Shown piece after piece: positions 54,526 through 63,279 of a stretch of DNA of 64,000 bases. The stretch is from NCBI GenBank assembly GCA_944739405.2, contig OX123186.2, positions 94,997,727 through 95,061,726 of the forward strand, given 5' to 3'. Made by a program: the position numbers and the translations under genes. Position 1 is the first letter of the stretch, and each line of letters begins with the position of its first letter. The DNA comes from Euclidia mi (Eukaryota; Arthropoda; Insecta; Lepidoptera; Erebidae). Below the pieces are notes generated by a model, which saw only the letters and a program-made list of their open reading frames with translations, did no database searches and was not told the DNA's origin.

Positions 54526-54578
54526 GAACAGGGACCGACAGCTTTACGTTCCCTACGTATAGCTGTCGGTCCCTGTTC
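54526..54578. repeat. Inverted repeat, 18-bp arms
   Basis: gaacagggaccgacagct at 54526-54543 and its exact complement at 54561-54578, with a 17-base loop. The arms resemble part of the S1 SINE body (gggaccgacagcttaacgt near 10020), so it may be an inverted SINE scrap. Confidence 0.7.
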
Positions 54579-55107
54579 TTGTCTCAAGACAATAATGGTT
54601 ATTGCATATGATCCTCAAATATCCAAACTCATTATTTAGCTCAGCGTGCACTTCTTGACGTGTAGCAATTGTAGTACAAAAATGTTTTTAATTTGTTACT
54701 TACTGCTATATTGTAAAATTATTTAATATCCGAAATATATTATGACTGAATGTATTTGAAATACTCTGCCAAGCTATATGTATGTGAGAAAAGTCTATGC
54801 TCATATTACATTTATATTGAGTAATATGGGTTGTACTAATTCGTTTAGTAATGGTCATTCTGCTATTATTTATTTATTAATTATAGGCCACGTTGATTTT
54901 TATGCTCTATATTTGTAAAGTAATTAACATTGTAGGTATAGCCATTATCTATTGCAACGACTGACACCTTTGCCAAAATGGAGCAGAATGATGACGAGAA
55001 ATGTGGTTTTTATTTTTATATTAGTGAAATAAAAGTTTGTTATAGATTATGTATTGTTTTGCTTTGAGTGTGTAATTTTCACGCTTATACATACAAGAAA
55101 TCCTTAG
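54579..55107. other. Spacer, no gene seen
   Basis: AT-rich; aataaaa near 55027 is a candidate poly(A) signal for exon 31. Confidence 0.35.
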
Positions 55108-55385
55108 CCAGAGTAGGGCATCATCATTCTCCTAGCGTTATCCCAGTCTCAACCTGTGGTCCGCTTTCTAGTCTAAACAGATTTGGCGGAATATTAGCTT
55201 TTCCACGGAGCGACTGCCTATCTGACCTCCGCAACCCGAAGGGATAGCGATATTCCATGGTTGAGACTAGTGTCAGTTTATTTTAGAGGTACTAACACCC
55301 TATAACGACTGTTAAAGATCTTCATGACAGCCGAGACCTACGGATTGACGTACTCTCCGAGGCACGAGACAAGCGATATTTAATT
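55108..55385 (-). mobile_element. SINE (family S1), head-truncated
   Basis: catcatcattctcctagcgtt, gagcgactgcctatctgacc and gactgttaaagatcttcatg match 28873-29265 in reverse; the tRNA-like head is absent. Confidence 0.7.
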
Positions 55386-55518
55386 ACTCCACTGACTCTT
55401 ATAACTGTTATTGAGTTCATTTCAACCAGCTTTTTAAAATCAATTATTGTATGCGACTTGTGCCGCCTTTTAGTACTTTTTACCAAATAATTGTCACTTA
55501 AATATACTATTATTACAG

Positions 55519-55763
55519 GACCCATCTATACAAGTTCCAGACTGGGAAGGCCGGTGATGTTATTTCAGAATCATCGGTACAACCTCTACATACCGTACCA
55601 CACGAGAGATAAAGAAGAACATGTTCGGAAAATATGGCGATGTGTGAAATGGAGTACCGGGAACTGTAGAGCATCGATCATAACCATTGAAAATGATATC
55701 GTCAAAATGTCCAACGATCATAATCATTATATCACCGGACAGATTATGAGCGATAGTGAATAA
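55519..55763 (+). CDS. mod(mdg4): FLYWCH alternative terminal exon 32 (long linker)
   Basis: Acceptor tattacag ends at 55518; 80 residues. Landmarks are S5-S6-R7-L8-G9-R10-P11-V12-M13, N17-H18-R19-Y20-N21-L22-Y23-I24-P25-Y26-H27, W39-R-C41, C49-R50-A51 and H67-N68-H69 followed by an 11-residue acidic tail ending S-D-S-E. The stop codon overlaps AATAAA at 55759-55764, so cleavage can occur almost at the end of the frame. Confidence 0.88.
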
Positions 55764-57556
55764 ACATAATTTGATCATTCTACAATCGAAATGTAATGCG
55801 ATCTACATGCGATTCAATACTTATTAAGGATAGTTTCAATATTCGATCTGTCCATGAGTTTTGTTACTTGAGATACACATTTGACATATTTTATATTATA
55901 CGTCGTTCTACTAACCAAATCCATGGATGGATCGTATATTAAAACCGGCCTTTAAAGTCCGAAGTTTCGTGCGTGATACTCTCTGTCCATCTACTACAGA
56001 AGTTTAATTTGGCGTATGCTCCAAGTTGATCAAGTTGTTGTGGTTGTGTAAATTGTGCCAAAGTAAAAAGTACTAGGTAATGAGATTGTAGTGTGTAGTA
56101 AAAATTATGAGTAGGTATAGTTTATTCTCCTATCAAGTTGTTTTATTTCATATTATCTTTATTCATCATACAGCTTTTCAGTCCACTGCTGGACCTATGC
56201 CACTCCTGATTTGTATCACAGAAGTATTATGAGACAATAAGAGGAATTGGTCTATTATACCTTGCTCTGCATTATACCGCCTGGCAGGTATAATATACCA
56301 TCAAACCCGATACCAACCCGTCTGGGTAGCTAACAGGTTTGATCGAGTTGCCGTAATAATGCTTTGTATGTTTTTATTAGTCACCTCTTGCGACACCCAA
56401 GGCATAAAATGGGGGTTGTATTTTTAATCCGACACCAGCCCGTCCAGCATACGCACCACGAGAAAATTATCTCTACACGTTTACTCGTGTTTATGACGAT
56501 AATCTCTATTAACTCGCTGACTCTAACATGGTTACACACACGATTCGACTCGTTATGTCAAATGTAGCTATAATAGTCGTTTTTACTTATCTGTGGCATT
56601 TCTCTCGACGAATCCTAACATGACGTCCCAATATTACTCGATTACGAAAAATTTTGACAACTAAAATAGTAATAATAGTCGTCATACTTTCATACGACGA
56701 GAACTACACGAGTAACTAAAAATATTTCTTTAAAACAACAAAGAAAATGGCAGTCCCTTATTATAATTATTTAATAACCTTATATGAAGAGCGCCACGCG
56801 AGAAAAGTTCAAAGAAACTGAATTAGGGATCTCTGTGACCCTTTTACGTTGAACGACAGAGAATTCCAGTTGCTTTGGCGTATATAAAAACCAATGGCTC
56901 TGTTTCTCATAGAAAGGCTTGCCACGGATCTCGAGCCTCATTCAGATGGCCTGCCTGACTATTTAAAGATAAGTTAATATCATTATTATCGAAGCTGCGC
57001 ATGGGACCTCATTCTTATTCAACACAGTTTACTCATGTGACAGTAGGTAACAATTGTTAATACTTTGTAGGTATTGACATCAGTTTCGAATTTAAACTAA
57101 TCAACTTTTGAAATACAAACAACATACAAATTACAAATGTCAAAAAGTACTTATTATGATAAACTATAGAGGTGGATATAAGTATTTTGAGCCATTTGAG
57201 CACAAATTGAATGAACTAAACCGGTGTGGTTACATTAATAAATGCCGTAATTGACATTCTATGTTTCAAAGGGCAACATCGGTTACTCGTGCAACGAGAG
57301 CGAATTCTTCGACGTGAAGCTTGTCTATCGTGGCGCGCATGTTAAAGAAAACGAGATATTAACCGATAACGACAATATTTCTTCATTCACGCGTGTGATA
57401 TCTCGTGGTGCGTATCCTAGGCGGGCTGAAGAAGGCTTTATTATTTCGTTCTTTTTATTATACATTGAAACATAATCTTGGTAAGTACCTATCTCTGTAG
57501 GTATATCTCCGTTAATCATACCAACATATTTGAAAAATACTGGTCTTTCTTCCCAG
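55764..57556. other. Spacer with catcatac-type repeat
   Basis: 56160-56470 carries the lepidopteran repeat phrases cagtccactgctggaccta and cgtctgggtagctaacagg. Nothing else recognised; the frames at 57251-57519 have no family resemblance. Confidence 0.4.
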
Positions 57557-58089
57557 GAACCTTCTATTACACGAAGCTAGGCCGATCGGCTATAGTGAAC
57601 AAACAACTATCGCTACATACCGCACAAGCCCAGCGCCTGCATAGATACATACACCTCATTATTTTACCTAAATTACTTTTTAAGAACTGTATGTAGGTAT
57701 ATATTTTTTGAGATGTATGAGAATCAATAAATTTTTATTATTTAATATACATAGACTCACGCCTGTCTCCCCGAAGGGGTAGGCAGAGACATATTAAACT
57801 CCCACTTTTCGCTAGTGTTTTGATCCCACGTAATAGGTGGCGAGCCTATTGCCGCTTATCGGGATATTTTGTTTGCCAGAGCCTCGTCCGTTGATCGGCA
57901 GGTGCACCACTTGCAGGTGAGGTTGGCTTGGGACCCTAAGTTCTTGGTGGGAACCCTATGCACCCTAACGCCTGCATCGACACTTCTAAAAGACAATGGC
58001 GGTGCGCCAAGTGACAGAGAGGTATGTGTCGCGCGACCATCACTACTCTCGACGATACTGGTCAAAATTATCAACAGACATCATCATTA
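57557..58089 (+). pseudogene. mod(mdg4): FLYWCH exon 33, split by a SINE
   Basis: Acceptor cttcccag ends at 57556. The first half reads T-F-Y-Y-T-K-L-G-R-S-A-I-V, then a one-base insertion shifts N-N-Y-R-Y. At 57648 the exon is interrupted by a 320-base SINE and resumes at 57984 with K-R-Q-W-R-C-A-K, TGA in place of a Trp codon, then C-R-A, T-T-L-D-D, another shift, and H-H-H before TAA at 58087-58089. A 15-base near-repeat (cgcctgcatagatac / cgcctgcatcgacac) brackets the insertion. The sister is exon 34. Confidence 0.85.
57649..57968 (-). mobile_element. SINE inserted in FLYWCH exon 33
   Basis: Target duplication at 57634-57648 and 57969-57983 (13 of 15 bases agree). Minus orientation: tail tagactcacgcctgtctcc to the left; head agggttcccaccaagaact in reverse complement at the right. 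Same family as 13554-13807, with an extra AT-rich segment (57649-57735) beyond the tail. Confidence 0.75.
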
Positions 58090-58504
58090 ATACATTTCGA
58101 AGCTTTATATTAATACTAGAGGGTCCTCCGCAGCTACGCCCGTACCTTTTTATTATTTAACCGTTAAATTTGAAATTGAGATTCTTATAATCAACAGTTT
58201 TATTGCATTTAGATTACTTTCAATAATATTGAAATGCTTATATATAAAATAAATTAAACGTAGGTATTATTAGTTTATTAGATTTTCCAAAATGTATACC
58301 GATTAAAATATTTTGAAAGTAATTGGAATAAAATGCTTCTTAATAATAATTAGAAACACTCGTGTCAGCGTCTCTTAGAAAAATCTCTGATTCTATTTCA
58401 TTAACATTGAATGTGGTCATTCATTAGATATGATTTTTGAAGAAGAAGAAATTTTTGATTCGACACGTAATAGTTAGTTTTCTAATAACACAATATTCCC
58501 TCAG
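58090..58504. other. Spacer between exons 33 and 34
   Basis: 58117-58165 is a scrap of the Helitron-like family (ctagagggtcctccgcagct). Otherwise AT-rich intron up to attccctcag. Confidence 0.4.
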
Positions 58505-58764
58505 CAGCATTTTACACGAAGACTCGTTTAGGAAGACCAGCGCTGGTGTTCAACAATTACAGGTACAATTTGCCGCCATATTATAAAAAAACTAAGAACA
58601 CGACGAAAAAGCAATGGCTATGTGCCAAGAGAAGCCCGGCAATTAATCACGCTGCCCCATGCAGCGTGATTAACTGCCGTGCTTGTCTTGTCACCATTGG
58701 CGAAGTCGTGGTTAAGATCACCAATAACCATAACCATCCCAGCCCGTATGCGGTATTTTACTAG
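58505..58764 (+). CDS. mod(mdg4): FLYWCH exon 34 with an in-frame palindrome insert
   Basis: Acceptor attccctcag ends at 58504; 85 residues. Landmarks are K5-T6-R7-L8-G9-R10-P11-A12-L13, Y18-R19-Y20-N21-L22-P23-P24-Y25-Y26, W37-L-C39, C57-R58-A59 and H75-N76-H77 with an 8-residue tail. Between the two Cys lie 17 residues rather than 7 or 8, because 27 bases (a 23-base palindrome plus one TTAA) are inserted at 58647-58673 and add nine residues including one Cys and one His. The frame survives. Whether metal binding tolerates the loop is unknown. Confidence 0.86.
58643..58673. repeat. TTAA-flanked perfect palindrome
   Basis: TTAA, then tcacgctgc, loop cccat, gcagcgtga, then TTAA. Arms are 13 bp including the TTAA. 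TTAA duplication is the target-site signature of piggyBac-type elements; a 23-base insert is too short to be a known element, so it may be a residue of internal deletion. Confidence 0.85.
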
Positions 58765-58785
58765 ATGACAGCGGTAAGAGCTTTT

Positions 58786-59241
58786 CGTCGTTGCGCTTGC
58801 CAAACCTGACATGTGCATTTTTTTAATTTTTCGTTTTTTCGCTAGATGTCGCTAGCTATTAAAGCCGCATGCTTTGTAAAAACAATAATGTGCGAAATCT
58901 ATGTAGAAACGGACTTGCCAAACTTTTCATGTGTAATACTTGCTGTGAAAAGTCTGACATGTGAACTCCAAACTACCCTCAAAAACCTGATATGTGAAAC
59001 GAATTTCACATATCAGGTTTATGTCACAATTTTGTTGTGACAATTTTGTTAGGTTATGTCGTAAAAGTTTAATTGATTATTATGCAATAATAAACAATAC
59101 CATTACAAAAATATATTTTTTTGCAACCACATGGGTATATTTGTCTTAGGATAATCAGAGAAACTTTTGTATAAAACAGTTTTTTTGCGCTCCTGAAAAG
59201 TTGTGTAAATGCACATAACAGATTTGGCAAGCGCAACGACG
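58786..59241. mobile_element. MITE with 19-bp perfect terminal inverted repeats
   Basis: cgtcgttgcgcttgccaaa at 58786-58804 is exactly complementary to 59223-59241. A second internal hairpin has 17-bp arms at 58983-58999 and 59004-59020. The motif ctgacatgtg and variants is repeated along the body. It begins 21 bases after the stop of exon 34 and so sits in its 3' UTR. TTTT adjoins both ends, but the target duplication is uncertain. Confidence 0.75.
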
Positions 59242-60905
59242 TTTTAAAACATAATTATAAGGATAAGAAAGAGATGAACTCTACATCTAATTGGGAGCGA
59301 TTAGTGGAGAATGAATTAGCAAAAAACTAGTCAGATGAAAGTGAAGTCTTGTTTTTGGGGGTCATAAGATTCTAAAATTAGAAAGAGAAAAGTTCTTTGT
59401 CATAATGCAAGCGAAATGAGGATGATGTATTAAAAGGATAAACTGAAGAAGTTTTGGTGGGCAGTAAGTGGGTATGAAAATCCGGTGGACGATTTGTCGT
59501 TCCCATAGCTTAGTTTTCAATAAATTGTAATACTTTACCAAGCTAACATTGCCAACAAAGTTGTTTAGCGAGATTACTTAAAGGATTTTTCTTTGAACAA
59601 GAATTGAAGTGAGTTCATGGCACGAAAAAATATAAGAGCTTATCCACTGTGACCCATTCATTTAAAATAATTCAGGTTTACAAGTCCAAGGAATCTTTTT
59701 GAAGATTTCTTGTACTTATATAAAAAAGGGAAATTATCACTACTCGCGTTCTCATAAACAGAGGTACTGTATAGTCAGACGGAACCACGACAGCCATTTT
59801 CATATACTGCACGTTTTATATGTAACAATTTTACTCAGGTTGTAATTATACTAGCTTAATTAACATATGCTAACAGCATGCATGTAAATTCCAACCTTAC
59901 AATAAAGATGTTTCTTTTACCAATCACTTTGCCTTGCTTGCTTTTATATGCCTGTTTTAAATGGAGCTATTATCTAATAATAAACTGGTTTACGGGATAC
60001 GCTTAGGTGTAAGTTTTTCTGTAACAATTTTGCAAAAAATGTAAAAAGACAGAAAAAAAATTGGTAACTTTCAATTAGCTGTAGGTATTAATTATCCTTC
60101 GTGCTTAATATATGCCGCACTTGGATATCCCCGTCGCACGAAAAATACATAATAATGGCTCATTCAATGTTACCGAGTTTAGCTGGGCTGGATGAAGTGA
60201 GCTTACGATACAAACTAACTTACGACATGCTTTATACTAACATGGATTGTTGGCAACGTTTTCAACCTAAGAAAATGTGTGAAAGAGAATGTACAAGTTA
60301 CAAAATCATCAATGAGACTGGCTTTGTAAATGACGGCTAAAACATAACCATAACTGTACATAACTATTCGTGACGAGAAGAGCGGTGTGAAGTTACTCTT
60401 AAGTTGTGGTGCAGCACGAATGAAGATGATGTGCAGTGAGCAGGCGAGCGGTGAGAACTAGAATCGTGTCTTGTGAACAGTTCACCACACATTTCTCCTG
60501 TAAATCTATTAACATTTGTGGCAACTTGAATGCGTGGGCTTATTGGCGTAATGGATGCCTTCCAATGCACGAACACACTCGGTGGTTGGGCTAGCAATGT
60601 TTAAGTACCTATTTCAGTCCGCAAATTACCAAATGGCTATGGGTAGGCTCCTGTACTCCTCTATCCTCCACATAGGTAAAATGATCATTCTGTCACTATG
60701 TATAGTGCGTTGGATGTTTTGGCTTCGACATACTAACATCTAATGTAATGGACAATTTGAACTGTTCTTACTGAGTTTCAAAACCAAGAGCAGCTGTTTT
60801 CGGTAAGTAATTCACTTTTGGTAAAACATGTAATGGGTGGATATTAATAAGATGCTCTATTATTTTTTGCCTAAATATATGTTTTATTTGAATAATTCAT
60901 TGCAG
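59242..60905. other. Spacer, no gene seen
   Basis: The frames at 60101-60340 and 60364-60597 have no recognisable family. No repeat identified. It ends in the tcattgcag acceptor. Confidence 0.35.
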
Positions 60906-61096
60906 CCATCTTCACCACATCACGGTTTGGCAAACCCGTGATCTTGATGGGAGAGTACAGATACAATAAGAACAACAGGTGTCGAGGGCATAATGGATTT
61001 TGGACATGCAGCCGCGCACGGAGTAGCGGTTGTCCAGCCACTCTCACCACTTACGACAACGTCATCATCAAAATCAAGGGAACACATATTCATTGA
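60906..61096 (+). CDS. mod(mdg4): FLYWCH alternative terminal exon 35 (HIH type)
   Basis: Acceptor ttcattgcag ends at 60905; 62 residues, with no start codon near its start. Landmarks are T4-S5-R6-F7-G8-K9-P10-V11-I12, G15-E16-Y17-R18-Y19-N20-K21, W32-T-C34, C42-P43-A44 and H60-I61-H62 before TGA. It resembles the first subgroup (R-Y-N-K, short linker) more than its immediate neighbours, so order along the array is not a perfect guide to relationship. Confidence 0.89.
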
Positions 61097-62354
61097 CGCG
61101 AAGGCTAAACTAGCTTAGTAACTTGGTTTTTAATTTTGTACTACCAAAGTGGCATCCTTGGTCCTCATATCATAAATGTTTGCAATACTAATACCTAATA
61201 ACTTGTGATTAATTCATCGATTTTATGCCTGTGTGTTGTCAGGTCCCAGAATCAATCGTGATCTTATTACATACTTTATTTTGTTGCATAAGTGAAGCAT
61301 TATGCAATAAAACAACGAGACAGTTATAATACAACCTCAGATATTCTGGGACTATACATTTATTTTCAATTCGGTTTATTTGTTTAACAATGAGTAACTT
61401 AATTATTTTATTTTCTACTCCTATCTCACTATGTTCAATGTGTTTTTTATTTATTACTAGCATTAAAAAATTTAAGTAATATTTTCAGAATTAAATCATT
61501 AATTATGTCTCTCAATTAAAATCCAAATACAATATATTTATTTCATACGAAAAAAAAGTCTGCCAACTAATATTTTCTCATAGATCAATAATTATAATTA
61601 TAACGATAATTTTTCGCTGATATAATTCGTTGAAAATATAACGGGAACAAAACTATAATAATTATTATGTTTGATAAATAAATAAGGTATATATTTTAGT
61701 GGAAGGTTCTTCAAATATTATTTATTTTAAATTTACACAATAACTAGTGATAGCATATTTATTGTAAATAAAAGTCTACAACTTTGAATGTAATTTTTTT
61801 AATACCCATATTGATATTTCGGATGTGAATTTAAACACGATGTTCCACGAAGTTTGTTTATTGAATAAAGTGTGGCAATATCTTACTCCTTACTATAATA
61901 TAAACGCGAAGGTGTGTGAACATGGATTGTTAGAGGTATAAAAATATGTATGGATATTTATTAGTCATTCACGCAACAACTACTGATTCTCAGAAACATT
62001 ATTTATACCTTCATTAGAATATCTAATAGGCTTCCTTTTGTTTGAATTTTAGTACGTATACAAAGAACAAATTGCTTTGGTGCTGATATGTGAAATATGC
62101 TAGAATAAGATATTAAAACAAAAGTTTAATTGTTATGTATTATTAAAAACCTGGCGATGAAAAAGAGTGACCGTGAGTTTTATTGCCCGTTCTTTCTCAT
62201 GGTTCTACGCCCTTGCTTTGCGAACGTGGCAGTAAATGTAAATGTAGAAGCATACAGTAATAATGTTTAAATTTGACGTTCATAAGTGTCACTTTGTGAT
62301 CTAAATGAATAAAGGATTTTGAGTTTGAGTTTAAACTTATTATTTGTTTTCCAG
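61097..62354. other. Spacer, no gene seen
   Basis: AT-rich. aataaaa near 61306 may serve exon 35. Around 62155-62330 a short repeat-like stretch (gttttattgcccgttctttctc, gaataaaggattttgagtttgag) is present. Confidence 0.35.
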
Positions 62355-62578
62355 CAAGGGATCAGTTTAATTCGGACGCTGAACCCAGGTTCACACTATC
62401 AAGACACGGTGGTCAAGTTCTAGATATAGGCAGTTGCCGCTACTATAAGAATAACAGAAGCAGCGGATACAAGGCTGCCTGGTTCTGCAGCAAGAGACGC
62501 CTCGGCTGTCGGACATCACTTATTGTAGCCGGCAGTACTATAATGGCCGTACGACACTCTCATTCTCACGACATTTGA
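62355..62578 (+). CDS. mod(mdg4): FLYWCH alternative terminal exon 36
   Basis: Acceptor tgttttccag ends at 62354; 73 residues. It has a nine-residue N-terminal extension (R-D-Q-F-N-S-D-A-E) not seen in the others, then F12-T13-L14-S15-R16-H17-G18-G19, G25-x-C-R28-Y29-Y30-K31, W42-F-C44, C51-R52-T53 and H67-S68-H69-S70-H71. The third His gives two possible H-S-H pairs. It is the most divergent of the clearly open exons but keeps the shared phase. Confidence 0.84.
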
Positions 62579-62590
62579 TTTATATTACAG

Positions 62591-62745
62591 AAGGTTGTTC
62601 TGTTGTTCAATACAAGTATAGCAGCAGTATTAGAAATGGACTGGCTTGTGTTTAAGTACAAAGTAAAAGTAAGCTGCAAAGACGACTCTCACTGCGTTTT
62701 GACAGTTTATGAAAATGTCATAATTATTGTGATTGATGGATTGAT
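62591..62745 (+). pseudogene. Possible very decayed FLYWCH exon
   Basis: After ttatattacag at 62590 one frame gives Y-K-Y-S-S-S-I-R-N-G-L-A-C-V before a stop. Another gives W-L-V-F-K-Y-K, then S-H-C-V-L-T-V-Y-E-N-V-I-I-I-V, which echoes the G-C-x-A-x-L-x-T-x-x-x-N-V-I-V-K strand order. The N-terminal half of the domain and the final His pair are missing. Weak evidence; it could be coincidence. Confidence 0.25.
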
Positions 62746-63279
62746 AATTCTAACACGTGTCGTACGTCGTCCTCGCGATTACAGTTTGTTTGTACTTGTT
62801 ATTTATCATTATTTTTGTCCTTTATATATTTAATTTTCGCGATAAATAGGGCAATTGAAAATCCGCGATCATTTATTGTTTTCGTAAAAATAGCACCCCT
62901 CGCCCTCACTGCAAGAGAACATAAAATGGCAGTGGTGAGATATCACTCGACATAGTTTCCGTAGTCTTCCATCGTTTACGTTAAATACGAGAAATTAATA
63001 AATTTATGAAGAAGTTGAACCCACGCTTATCGAGAACTCGATTACCGAGGTATCCTTAACTGGTTTTGGAGAAAGGTTTCTTTTTATAAAATTTGCAGAG
63101 GAGCTTTTCAGGAAAGGAATCTTGAATTCAGCGGTAAAACAGGAAAGAAAACTGTACCGAAATTAATAGTGTCCTCACGCCTTTAGGTTCTTGTTTAATA
63201 AGTTAACTTAGATAGACTGAAGATAGGGCAGATTCTGAATAAACTACAATAATTACATTGTTATAAGTTGAAACTTTCT
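62746..63279. other. Spacer, no gene seen
   Basis: Nothing recognised downstream of the last exon. Confidence 0.35.

Noticed and set aside
60101..60340. 79-codon frame as a small gene
   Set aside because: No family resemblance, no splice or promoter context, and length within chance for this size of region.
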